Origin: Neopestalotiopsis rosae
Lineage: Eukaryota; Ascomycota; Sordariomycetes; Amphisphaeriales; Sporocadaceae
Length of the DNA stretch: 64,000 nucleotides
Direction: 5' to 3'
Assembly: GCA_023078685.1 (NCBI GenBank)
Contig: JALGAS010000003.1
Span: forward strand, 558,001-622,000
The notes below the pieces were generated by a model that saw nothing but the letters and a program-made list of their open reading frames with translations, had not been told where the DNA came from and ran no database searches. The translations under genes and the position numbers were made by a program. The stretch's first letter is position 1; every line of letters begins with the position of its first letter. Below are positions 35,010-46,066 of this stretch, one piece after another.

Positions 35010-35992
35010 ATGAGTTCCCCTAAAAGCGAAGCACTGCCCACGGAAAAGGCGAGGAACTCAGAAAGCACGGGTCAGCTAGCCGAAACGTCGAATAAGACAA
35101 CTACGACAAAGAACAACTATTTCACCAGATCGAGAAACCACTTGCTCGAAGATGTTCGGCCATCTATGTTTGCAGAATTTGAACTTATCCTCTTAACACT
35201 GTAAGTCGATATGTGGTCCTCTCGCGCCTACTATATAGATCCAGGGCTTTGTCTCCACCACGGCTGTACTCTCCTAGCCCTGTTTTCACGATCTTTTTGT
35301 GGAACAAACGTTGATCAGTATGATGTTACAGATTCACTGGAATTCAAGATGCCATTTCTTTCCCCGACTATCACTGTTTCGCCTCCAACCAAACCGGAAA
35401 CACAGTATTCCTCATGCTGGCCATTGTCTTCCCCGAGTTCGACGGAGACATGTTCATCACGGCAAACATTGGCGCCGCCCTAGGCTTCTTTGTGCTGGGC
35501 GGCTGGTCGACGGGGCAGGTGAGCCACCTGGTCGGCCCCCGGAGGCGCTGGTGGCTCGTCCTGTGCAATTTCCTGCAGTCCCTCCTCGTCTTTGGCGCGG
35601 CGGCCATACAGCTCGAGTACGGCACCGAGAAGCTCGGCCCCGTGGCCGTCACGGCCGTGGCCCTGCTGGCGTTCGCCTCGGGGAGCCAGGTGGTGCAGTC
35701 GCGGTCGCTGGCCATGACGGAGATCTCGACGGCCATGGCCACGGCGGCCTGGGTGGACCTGCTCATCGACCCGCACATGTTCACGCGCGAGAACCGGGCC
35801 CGGAACCGGCGCGTGTGCTTCCTGCTGGCCTTGATCGTGGGGGCCCTCATTGGTGCTGGTATTTACAAGACGAGTGGCTCGGCGCCGGCCATATTTCTGT
35901 CTGCTGCTGGCAAGTTCTTGGTGGCCGTCATGTATCTATTTAATGGGGCAGAGAGACCAAAGATTGCTGATGTAGAGGACGGTTCAGTATAG
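35010..35992 (+). CDS. DUF1275 (YoaK-like) integral membrane protein
   Basis: The exons are 35010-35200 and 35332-35992, giving 283 aa. After a ~50-residue hydrophilic Ser/Thr/Lys-rich N-terminus comes LFTGIQDAISFPDYHCFASNQTGNTVFL, the DUF1275 hallmark (GxxDAxSF...NQTGN). About five or six hydrophobic segments follow, including AALGFFVLGGW, WWLVLCNFLQSLLVFGAA and VCFLLALIVGALIGAGIY. Exon 2 is GC-rich compared with the flanking DNA. DUF1275 proteins are widespread in bacteria and fungi, and their substrate is not established. The gene shares its upstream region with the nitrate transporter, so co-regulation by nitrogen is possible but only inferred from position. Confidence 0.88.
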
Positions 35993-36645
35993 GTAGTTGT
36001 TGAATCGTATAGATAGACTTAGACTTAGCGATCATAGATTTTTATACCATAATGTCAGATGCTAGATGCCTATTACAATTTTAAACCAAATAACGTGAGT
36101 GGTAAATGCGCTTATATAATATTTTGACCTAGCCAGATCATCAGAATGCTGTTGGAAAATCCCAATAAGACGATTCTACTGAAAGCAAATTGATTAGAGT
36201 TGGCACCGGAGTCTGTGGTGCAGGTAGAGTCAGAGAGGTTGACGGTCAATGTACAGTTCCTGTAAGATTGGCAGCCGCCCGAGAGCCGCAACGTCTGTGC
36301 ATGGGCGGGTTTTGGCAGAATAAGAAAGACCCCAGTGCCTGGTTTCCGATTTTTAGCGTTTAGAGATCCCGCCGCTAGTGGCTCGTTACTGCTAATGTTG
36401 CGCCCAAATGGAGCTGGTAAACCTGCTGTAAATTTGAGTCACATGATCTGGTGATGTCCCTTCACGCTTGGTAACCGCGTCTACCTAGTATCTGGTGGGG
36501 CCGCGTTTTGTGGTCATGGTCAACGGGCCAGCCAAAAAAAACATAACAAGATCTTTTCAGTACCAACACTATTGCGCAAGAAGAATTGTATGTGAATCTT
36601 CTTTTCCATGGCGAAGCTGTGGAACTGGGGTTCTAATACGTCTTC
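35993..36645 (+). promoter_or_regulatory. Spacer upstream of the RecQ helicase gene
   Basis: 653 bp: an AT-rich 5' half (probable 3' UTR of the DUF1275 gene) and the helicase promoter. No gene was seen. Confidence 0.45.
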
Positions 36646-39600
36646 ATGACTCGAAACAATCTTCGCGAGAATCTTTCTTGGTTACTGGCGAATCTAGCAC
36701 TATCAACACCAAACGCGCCCAAGCTCCCCGCTGTACGCGATACATCCGGCGATCTTTCGTCAACGCCAGATGCTGCAACACAGTTCGTCAACCCACAGCA
36801 GCCTCGAACCAGGCAGATTGGAACGTTCAGCAGCTCCTCGTCAACACTCATTCCGTCAGAAAGACAGACCTCTCGCACCCCCGCAACTCATGTGTCAACC
36901 ACCAAGTCGAGATATTCGCAGGAGGATTTGGACGAGGAGGGAATAGGACAATCCGAGGCGAATATGGGGCGCCTGGTGCCGAGTTCGTCGCGAAAAAGAC
37001 GATCTTTGGTATTGCAGCAAGAACAGACTCAGGACCAACCTCTGACGCCGGTCTCGGCCACGGGATCTGGCAGCTTGCAAAGGGCGTATGCGGCGTCCTT
37101 GAAGACATCGACAGTGCGCACGCCGGCTCTTTCGAAATCTGCCGCTAAACCAAGTCCTGCATCGAATCTGCGAACTCCAACTTTATTCAGCGACGATTTC
37201 TGCGATACTGTGGATTTGACCGGATCCGACGACTTCACTTCTTCCGACTCTAATGGATTCGCATTTGGCGAAGACGTCAAGTTGTGGACCGAAGACCATG
37301 CGAGTCGCCCGGAGCCCGAGGTAGAAGACCGCGGAAAGAAACGCAAGAGCAATGAGATTAGCCGACTCGTGGGTTCATCGGCCGAGCCCTACGACGATGA
37401 CGACGAGTTCCCTGATATCGACGATTTGGTTGGTGATACATCTGTGGAGTCAGTCATTCGCGTAACTCCAAAGACGAAAAAAAGAGAAGCAATAAGGTTG
37501 GAAGGAAGCCCCGACCTCATGGATCTTGACTTCTTCGGTAGCCAGCATGCTAGTCAAGTGACTGTCCGGGAGTCGCGGCCCAAAGCGAATGCCGCCAAGG
37601 CAACGACAAATGGGAAGCAGTCACCAGACAAGATGTCATATCGGCTTGCCACCCCCGAGATACCATCAAGGGTTGTGAGACACACCCCGAGTCCGGCGAA
37701 GAAGGTATCAGCTACGAAAGAAGAGCTTGCTGGTGGGAGCAGCTCTCAGCCCTCAGGAGCCCGAAGAGTACGACGTAATAGTCAAGTGATACAGGACTCT
37801 GATGAAGAATGGGCTACACCACCGACGCACAACGTTTCTATTATCACGGTACAGTCCACAAATAGTCGTGAGAAGAGTCGCAGTAGCCAGCAAGATTTCT
37901 CCCGTGGCCGCGAGCGGGAGATATCTCCAGCTATAATCGCCTTCAACACGCCGTCCAAGGCACGGCATGTTGATGTCAAAGTTCAACCCGCAATTTCGCC
38001 TATCAAGAAGCCGAGTCAACCATCAGCGGCCGTTGCCATGGATGATGATGCAGCGAACAAGTCAATGACCGAAGCGAATCCTAGCAGCGCGGCACAAGTC
38101 ACTGCCTTGCCTGGAGATGGCCTGCAGACGGCGCTTTTGAAATTATTCCTTTCTAAACCCGCAATCTTACAAAGGCATCGTATGTTGATGGAAGAGCGTT
38201 TGAAGAACAACAGAATTGAGTTCCGAAATGCGCTCACCAGTGCGGATTTCAAGAAAACGGACGAATTGAAACGAGACAAGGAACTACTCACCCGGCAACA
38301 TGCCGCTTTGAACGCCCTCTCGGATGAGCATCAGTCGTATGAGGATCTAGTACTCGAAAAAGACATGCACATTGAAAGAATGATGGAGGCTTACGAGCAA
38401 GAGGAAGACACCACATCGATGGAAGGGAAAATGGACGAGTTGGTGAAAGCTATTCAAAGCCAAGAGTCGTCAATGATAGCTTCTCTACTCCGAGCCGGAA
38501 TCAACGATGTCGCAATGTTCGAAGACCATGAGCACGCCCGCCACAGCCGTCACGATTCAATCATTCACGCCACACAACCAAGCCGAAATCAAATCGAGCC
38601 CAGCCTGTCCAGAGAATCTACATTGGTACCTGCCGGCCACGGCCAGGTGATCCTGCAGACACAAGTCGCACCCCGTTCGCAGGTCCCGAGCTCTTCGTAC
38701 TTGACCGAGAATCCGTCGCGGACTCGAACTACAGCAAATAACCAACAGCGAGACAGATCTGATGAGTCAAGGACCGCGGCCACCAGGTCGTTTCAAGAAC
38801 CCCAAACTGCGCGTGCGTCGCCGTGGTCCAATACGGTCCCTTCTATGGATGAAGATCTCTACGACATGGAGGACGAAGCCGAGCTGTTCGACGACACGCC
38901 AGCATACGAAGTGCCTACGAAACAAAAATCCACGACACATGTTTCCAGCTCTAGGGGAAGGAACCCAGCAAGCAGAGCACCACCGCAACGTGTCGAGAGT
39001 TTTATGAGCGAAGACGAGTTTGATGACGACATGGAGATGTTGGAGTTCGCTCAAGACTTTGAACTCAAGCAATCTTCCTCGGAAACCTCGCGCAGGAACG
39101 AACGCTCGATTTTTGCAGAGACGTCAGGCAATGCGGTCCCGGCAAAACATAAGACTGTCAAGCGGGCTGCGAGTACATCAGCTAAAGCCAGCTTTCCTCC
39201 CGAATTGATGAAATTCGCTTGGTCTCCAGAAGTGAAGAGAGCCCTCAAGGACAGATTTAGAATGGCTGGCTTCAGGCACAATCAGCTCGAAGCAATCAAC
39301 ACTACACTGGCCGGGAAGGACGCTTTTGTTCTTATGCCAACAGGTGGAGGCAAATCACTCTGTTATCAGCTACCAGCTGTTGTCAAAAGTGGAAGGACTC
39401 ATGGTATTACCATCGTGGTCTCTCCGCTACTGAGTTTGATGCAAGATCAGGTTGATCACCTGACGTATCTTAACATACAGGCCAGATCCTTCAATGGCGA
39501 ATGCAGTACCGAGCATCGGAGAATCGTGCTAAACACCGTCAAAGATCCAAATGGGGATCAGTATCTGGATCTTCTCTATGTGACGCCGGAAATGATCAAC

Positions 39601-42014
39601 CAAAGTACAGCCTTCCGAGATGCCCTGAAAGTTTTGCACCGCAACAGAAAACTTGCCCGTTTGGTCATCGATGAGGCACATTGTGTCAGTCAATGGGGAC
39701 ACGATTTCAGGCCGGATTATAAAGAACTTGGATCGTTTCGTCTTCAATTTCCTAATGTCCCGGTCATGGCTCTGACTGCAACTGCCACTCCTAATGTTAT
39801 AGTTGACATCAAGCACAATCTTGGCATTGATAAGTGCCAAGTGTTCACGCAGTCATTCAATCGTCCCAACCTCTATTACGAGGTCCGACGAAAAGAAAAG
39901 GGAACCGTGAACCTCATTGCAGAACTGATCAAGAATCAGTATCCAGGAAAAACTGGCATTGTTTATACTCTGTCGAGAAAGAATGCAGAGTCGACCGCTA
40001 AAAAGCTTCAAGAACAAGGAATCAGGGCTCATCACTACCACGCTGGGATGGAGCCGACCGAAAAATCAAAGATTCAAAAAGACTGGCAAAGCGGGAAAAT
40101 CAAGGTAGTTGTCGCGACGATTGCCTTCGGCATGGGCATAGACAAGCCGGACGTTCGATTCGTTGTCCACCAGACCTTGCCCAAAAGTCTGGAAGGGTAT
40201 TATCAAGAGACAGGGCGTGCGGGACGTGACGGAAAGCCGTCCGAGTGCTACCTGTACTACAGCTATGGCGATGTCACGCAGCTCAGAAAGATGATCGCCC
40301 AAGGAGACGGACACGAGGAGCAAAAGGCTCGCCAAAGGAACATGCTGGGTACGGTGACCGCATTTGCCGAGAACCAGAGCGATTGCAGGCGCGTTGAGAT
40401 TCTGCGATATTTTGGGGAGACCTTTGACAAAGCGGACTGCCAGTCAACCTGCGACAACTGCAAGACCAAGGGCGTCTTTGAACTGAAGGATTACACCGAA
40501 CTTGCTACAACGGTATTGAAGCTAGTCAAGTGCCAGGAGAAGTTGACGCTGAATCAGTGCACCGAAATCTTGCTTGGTCTCGGGCGGACGAGGAACGAGC
40601 AATTGATGAGTAAAGAGACGATGAAGTTTTTTGGTCATGGTGCAGGCACACCAAAACATGTGCTGCACAGAGTCATTGATCGACTTAGGGCGCAAGACGC
40701 GCTTTCTGAGGACAACGTCATCAACAAGAAGATTGGAATGGCGTGCCAGTATTTCATTGTAAGTAACTCGGCACTTCCCCCAGAACCGTGATCTAACTCT
40801 TATCACAGGAGGGCCGAAAGATAGACTCCTTTTTACGCGGGAAGCAGAAGCTCATGTTGACTGTTCAAGTTAAGAGCGGTGACAGTCAAGCGAAAGCCCC
40901 CAAGACCAAGAAGAAAGGACCTGGTGCAGAGAAACAGACCAAGCTTTCAACGTCGATGTTACCTCCGTCCACCAATATTTCCTCGCCTATGACAAAAAGC
41001 TCAAGGCAAAAGGGCAAAGGCAAGGCTACTTTGGCATACTCCAGTAGCGAGGGAGAGGAAGAAGCCTACGAAATGCATGATAATGGTTATGCCAGGGACA
41101 ATTTCGTCGTCGATGATGATTCATTCGATGATGACTTTGAAGTGATGCCAACCCCCAGGAGTCGCAAGCGCAGGGCTCCAGTTGGTGCTCCAATAGCCGA
41201 AGATCCTGGATTGGTGAACATTAATGTGGTTCACCGGAACATCATTTCTCTATTTGAGCAAGAAGGCGCAAATTTGGCGGCAGATCTTCAAAACCAGCAC
41301 AGTTTTCGCAAGCCAATCTTTACCCGTCAGCAACTGCGGACCATGGCGACAGAGTGGACATTGAATCTGGACGAAATGGCGGAAATACCGGGAATTGACT
41401 GTGACAAAGTCAAGTCCTTTGGAAAGAAATTCTTGCCAATGCTCAAGGATTATCACGCTCAATACGTCGAGCTATATCGTGGCCGCGCGTCGGCTCAATC
41501 TTCGCAATCGAAGCCTCGCAAGGTCTCAGGGCATAGTGTTGTGGATCTTGTGTCGACGGATGAGGAAGATAATGCCGATGATGACGACGACGAGATGGAA
41601 GATGACGAAGATGACGGCGAGGACTCTCACTATTTCGAGAAGGGAGCGTCTCAGGGAGGTTCGCAGCTGCCGCCTCACGTACAGCGATGGAATGCCGAAA
41701 TGGATGAGATGGAGAGAAAATCAGCAGCAGCTCAATCCCAGTCTCGGTCTCGGTCTGCATCATCGAGCCGTGGGGGCGCAGGGCGCTTTACTAAGGGTGG
41801 ACGCAAAGGCTATCGTCGGTCATTTGGTAGCCAAAAGGGACGATCAGGTAACGGCGTGAAGAAGAAGGCAGCAAGCAAGAGAACATCGACCGGGTCGGCG
41901 CGCTCCGCATCAAGCGCTGCAGGTTCTTCAAGTCGAGGCGGTAGAGTCGGGGCTCGAGGCGGAGGCCGAAGTGGCACGCAACAGACTCTGTACATTGAGG
42001 CGATGCCGCATTAG
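36646..42014 (+). CDS. sgs1: RecQ-family DNA helicase (Sgs1/BLM/MusN/QDE-3 type)
   Basis: A 3'-5' DNA helicase that, in this class, acts with Top3-Rmi1 to dissolve recombination intermediates and protect replication forks. The exons are 36646-40758 and 40809-42014, separated by a 50-bp intron, giving 1772 aa. The N-terminus MTRNNLRENLSWLL opens an ~850-residue acidic, Ser-rich disordered region with a coiled-coil part (~530-610). The helicase core has MPTGGGKSLCYQ (~896), IDEAHCVSQWGHDFRPDYKEL (~1007) and QETGRAGRDG (~1186). Zinc-binding Cys residues (CRRVEIL...CQSTCDNC) and a winged-helix RQC follow, crossing the intron. The HRDC domain lies at ~1505-1590. The tail has an acidic run, then Arg/Gly/Ser-rich basic repeats. 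The length is close to QDE-3-type proteins. All catalytic motifs are intact. Confidence 0.95.
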
Positions 42015-42952
42015 CTTGGGCGAAGGAAACACGGCCTCGATGATTCTGGGAAGCGTTGTCTTGCTGGAGAGGAAGCACATGTTGTGTCATGTCGCCCAGC
42101 ACCGCTCATACCTTTCTAATACCTTTGGGGTTTTTGTGACGTTATATGATTAGAGACATGAACAGCATTGCAAGGGAGCCAGTCAGCATTATTGTTGCAA
42201 AATGGCTATAGCATAGCATGGCAGTGGCGTTTTTCTTGGTTCTTTTTTCCTTCCCCCTTACGATATAAATGAGAGCTCAGCCAATTCTTTCTTCTATACT
42301 TCTTTGGCAGCAAGCTGGTTGCTTAGATGCAAATGTAATTCCCAAGACATAGCTTTACGGCACTGACCGGCCGGTCTGCTTGACCAGGCATTCAATCCAA
42401 GACCATTATGGAACACATGAGCCATGCAAATGGTTGAGAACAAAAGGATGCGCATCGCGAAGAACCTTGAGCGTCTCTTGACAGTTTATTACACATTCGA
42501 TTTCCAAACGCCTCGTCTATTGGCTCGAATAACCCATGGGATTCATGAGTTAGAAGAGGAAGTATAAATCGCGGTCAACAATTTTGCAAACGTTACTGCG
42601 TTCATTGTGCTATTCAAAAAATGCTTTCCACTTTTTTAACATATGAGGTCTCACATGGCAATGTGAAGGAACGGCACTTGGAACTACTTTTGGATATGAA
42701 GAGTTCAATATTTGATTTGTATATGCGCCTGAAAAAAAAAAACAAGAAACAAAAACTTCTTATGGTATCATTGGGTCATTTGGTATCACTAGTGGTATCT
42801 GACTGCGCCGAGTCGCCGATTCATTGTGTGGGTGTGTGTATGTGCAAGGTGTGTGAACGGACGGATGGTGGAGGAGTTGAGGATAATACCTCTCTCTAGC
42901 CCTGGCCCATGACCAGCGATTTGCAACTTGGGTTCCAGCTGCAATCTCTTTC
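42015..42952. other. Convergent spacer, RecQ helicase / Kar9
   Basis: 938 bp between convergent 3' ends. It is AT-rich with poly-A near 42730 and TG-rich around 42825-42850. No gene was supported. Confidence 0.5.
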
Positions 42953-45900
42953 TCAAAACCGCCAACGTGGCTTGTTATCCTTGGACTCGTCCTTGGCGGC
43001 ACTGCTACCACTACTGTATTTTCGCACAGCAGAACGCGCCCCAGCTAGTGCTTGGGGACTGTGCCGCCCAGTAGGGGTTTCTGCTCTCGTCCTTGGTTGC
43101 GGCAGCATGCTTGTACGTCGAGAGGCTGCCATGGAGCTGGCAGGTCGCCTCGCAGCATCGAATCCCTGCATTTGAGGTGGTTGCAAAGATGCCCTTCTGT
43201 TGTTTGTAAGCTGCGACATGGAGTTCTTGCTTGTCAAGCGTGGCTGAGCCAAGGTTTGTTGTGCATATGGCCCAGGCGAGGAGATTCGATCGCGGAAGGA
43301 TAGACGGGAAGTGCTCAGCCTCGAAGGCGTATCTTCGGGCATTGGTGATACCGTCCCTGCTCGGCTGAGCGGACTGCGAAGAACGGGAAGCTTTGAGCTC
43401 TGCGAGCCGTGTACTGCCAGAGATGATGTAGAACGGCCAGGACTTGACCTTGCGTATGGACTTGGTGTAGTCAGGCTGAGGGGTTTGAAGTTGTGTCCGA
43501 CATCGCTATGCTGCGGATTGACTGAGCCGTTCCAGCGAGGACGATTATCTATGAGATTCGAGGAAGTCTTGGGCATCCGATACCCGAGAGGCGTTGCAGA
43601 TGCGCTCCGCGGCGGCGTGGACTTTTGAGAAGGAGTGGATATGGTAGAAAGCCGCGAGCCTATCGGCTTTCGAGGAATCTGGTTGGGAGCGGCTAGAGAT
43701 CTGCGGGCGGAAGACGGCTGTGGAAGATGGCTGTTGCTGACTGAGCGGTTCTTCTTTGCTGCTGGTGTCACGGGTTCCAACCCAAGGTTTGACATGATGA
43801 CGGACGAAGGTGGTGAGCTTCCTGGGGTATCAAGGCCGCTAGCAATGGTAGACCTATCGTTTGAGAGCATGCTTGAGATGGAGTCTCGCAATGTTTGGCC
43901 TCTCTTGTCTGCCTGGACTTCTTCGAGTGCCGCATCCAAATCGCTGATCTGGTGTTTGACGTCTTGCCACTTCTGTTGCATGTCGGCATGCAGTCTCAAA
44001 ATCTCGCCATTGACGGTCAGCCGGTCCTTGACACCCTTCTCAATAATGGAAAGAACTCTTTCGATAGCCGGACCGTAGTGGACCTTCTTCGCTTCATAGC
44101 TCTCAATCTTCTTGATCATGGCTGCCGGGTTTGTGAGATGCATTCTCGCATCTACCGCTTCACGCAGCTTGGCAACACTTCGCTCGACAGACTCGTACAT
44201 CTTTTGCGCCTGACGACCAGCACCACGGAAAACTAGCACCCACTTGTCCTCGCCAAGCTCTTTTCGTACTGACTCGGCATCTTTTTCAAGTTTTTTATAG
44301 CTCTCTTCGAGAGCTTCCTTTCTTTCCATTAGCTCCTCACAAGCGGAAGGGAACACGCCCTCTGCTCGCGTCTCAAACACCGAGAGTCTCATGGGCAGAA
44401 AGTCCAGCGAGGCTTTGAGTGGCTGCATTCTGGCAAACAGCGCGAGTAGGCTTGAGTCATCTTGGTTCAGAGAAGGGCCCGCTCCTGCTGGGGAAGCGGG
44501 ACTATTTGGGATGACTGGCAAGCTCATGCGGTTGTTGCGGGCCGCAACGGCTGGCGTCTCCTCCACTATCGTCTCCAGGTCGCCAATATCAACTCCATCT
44601 CCATTGGCGACGGCCATGAGTGATTTGTGCCTTCGTTCTTCCATCTCAAAGACGAGCCGACAGAGGTCGTCCATCTCGTTCTGGATCTCGCCAAGCACCG
44701 TGTTCCATAGCTCCTCCCATTCCATGGCAATCTCGATCTGACCCTTGGCAACCTTCAAAGTTGAACGAATCTTGGCCCAATCGCCCAAAATCGACTCCAT
44801 TTGTGACACGGCTCGTGTCAAGTCATCGCTACTCACATTGCCTATATCGCTTCTGCCTTGGAGTTCCTCAATCGCACCAACGTAAACATTGATGAGCTCT
44901 TCGAATCTTGTTACGAGGTTTTCTACTTCTTCGTAACCTTCCCGGCCGCCTGCCGCAGCCCACTCAACGTCGCCATCACTGTCTAGACCTCCGATGACCT
45001 CGGTTGCCTTGTAGATCCACATGCGTATCTGTTCTGCGGCATTGATCAGAGCTTTAGCGGCGGCATGAGCTGTTGGAATTGCAGAAATCTTGCTCGGCAA
45101 TGTTTCGGCGTCGGGTAGTTGCAATGACGTCAGTTGAGCAAGTTGATTCGCAAAGGAAAGTCTCGAGATGGTGTAGATGGAGCCGGCCCGTTGCAAGCCC
45201 AACGGGTTGAAATACGAGAGTTCATCGGGATTAAACTCGGATGAAGACGTTCCTCCTGGCGGCGTGTCTTTGGGAGGAGGCGGGGGTGGCGGCGATGCGA
45301 TCATCTCATCTTCTTGGTCCTGCGAGGGCGCATCACGCTCAATATGCTCACGACGTGTATCCGACAGAGCCTTGGTGCCATTGCCATTGGTGTGGTCTGG
45401 CAATATGTACTTGTTGGTATCCATTTCTAGAGGAGGCGCTGCGGGAATCTCGGGCAGCTCAAGCTTTGTGATCGGTTTACGCTCGGGCTCAAGAGTATCC
45501 TCCTCGACCTTGCCCAGCGACCTCAAGCTGCTGCGACTGGACTTTGACCTGAGCAGTTGCTGCAAGGGAGCGCCGGCGCCCTTCCAAGCACGACCCCGCC
45601 GCTCAATAGGATCGAGGGCACTGTTGGCCTGGTGTTTCTCGTCGATTGATCGTAGCTGATCTTCTGGCAAGCGGCCAATGTTGTCGTGATGGTATGTCGA
45701 TGGCGCAGAGGACTGCCTCGGTGTGCCGCCAAAGCCTAGGGCCTTGAGACGCGCTGCGAGGCCTGGGGAGGGTTTGCGCGGGTGATGACGTGAAGTTGAG
45801 CGGACAGGTGGTAATACGGCGCTGTCGTTGTCCAGGCTGGTGTCAGTAAGTTGCAGATGGGGCGGATCGAGTGGTCCGAGCTGGGCAAGGTCGCCCGGGA

Positions 45901-46066
45901 CATCTGAGAGCGTCAGGATGGAGGGAGGATCGGGGTGGTCGGGGTGGTGGACATGGTGGTGCTGATCTGCTGGCACTTGTAATGCAGGAGCAGCAGACGA
46001 CGGGATAATAGGTGGTTGTTGGTGAGCCTCAGTAGCCGGATCCACGGTGACAGCTGGCCCGGTCAT
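42953..46066 (-). CDS. KAR9: Kar9-type karyogamy/spindle-orientation protein
   Basis: Kar9 bridges EB1 (Bim1) on microtubule plus ends to myosin V on actin, orienting spindles and nuclei. This single-exon gene encodes 1037 aa. The first ~280 residues are Pro/His-rich with a polyproline run (~262). The Kar9 helical domain begins about residue 283 (ELSYFNPLGLQRAGSIYTISRL) and continues through QIRMWIYKATEVI and EEVENLVTRFEELINVY to a coiled-coil part near 600. The C-terminal ~300 residues are basic and Ser-rich. They contain two S-x-L-P strings (SHLP near 778 and SKLP near 890) that resemble EB1-binding SxIP motifs. The start MTGPAVTVDP is the first ATG of the frame. Family assignment rests on the helical domain. 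Confidence 0.9.
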   Translation of the reverse strand: MTGPAVTVDPATEAHQQPPIIPSSAAPALQVPADQHHHVHHPDHPDPPSILTLSDVPGDLAQLGPLDPPHLQLTDTSLDNDSAVLPPVRSTSRHHPRKPSPGLAARLKALGFGGTPRQSSAPSTYHHDNIGRLPEDQLRSIDEKHQANSALDPIERRGRAWKGAGAPLQQLLRSKSSRSSLRSLGKVEEDTLEPERKPITKLELPEIPAAPPLEMDTNKYILPDHTNGNGTKALSDTRREHIERDAPSQDQEDEMIASPPPPPPPKDTPPGGTSSSEFNPDELSYFNPLGLQRAGSIYTISRLSFANQLAQLTSLQLPDAETLPSKISAIPTAHAAAKALINAAEQIRMWIYKATEVIGGLDSDGDVEWAAAGGREGYEEVENLVTRFEELINVYVGAIEELQGRSDIGNVSSDDLTRAVSQMESILGDWAKIRSTLKVAKGQIEIAMEWEELWNTVLGEIQNEMDDLCRLVFEMEERRHKSLMAVANGDGVDIGDLETIVEETPAVAARNNRMSLPVIPNSPASPAGAGPSLNQDDSSLLALFARMQPLKASLDFLPMRLSVFETRAEGVFPSACEELMERKEALEESYKKLEKDAESVRKELGEDKWVLVFRGAGRQAQKMYESVERSVAKLREAVDARMHLTNPAAMIKKIESYEAKKVHYGPAIERVLSIIEKGVKDRLTVNGEILRLHADMQQKWQDVKHQISDLDAALEEVQADKRGQTLRDSISSMLSNDRSTIASGLDTPGSSPPSSVIMSNLGLEPVTPAAKKNRSVSNSHLPQPSSARRSLAAPNQIPRKPIGSRLSTISTPSQKSTPPRSASATPLGYRMPKTSSNLIDNRPRWNGSVNPQHSDVGHNFKPLSLTTPSPYARSSPGRSTSSLAVHGSQSSKLPVLRSPLSRAGTVSPMPEDTPSRLSTSRLSFRDRISSPGPYAQQTLAQPRLTSKNSMSQLTNNRRASLQPPQMQGFDAARRPASSMAASRRTSMLPQPRTRAETPTGRHSPQALAGARSAVRKYSSGSSAAKDESKDNKPRWRF

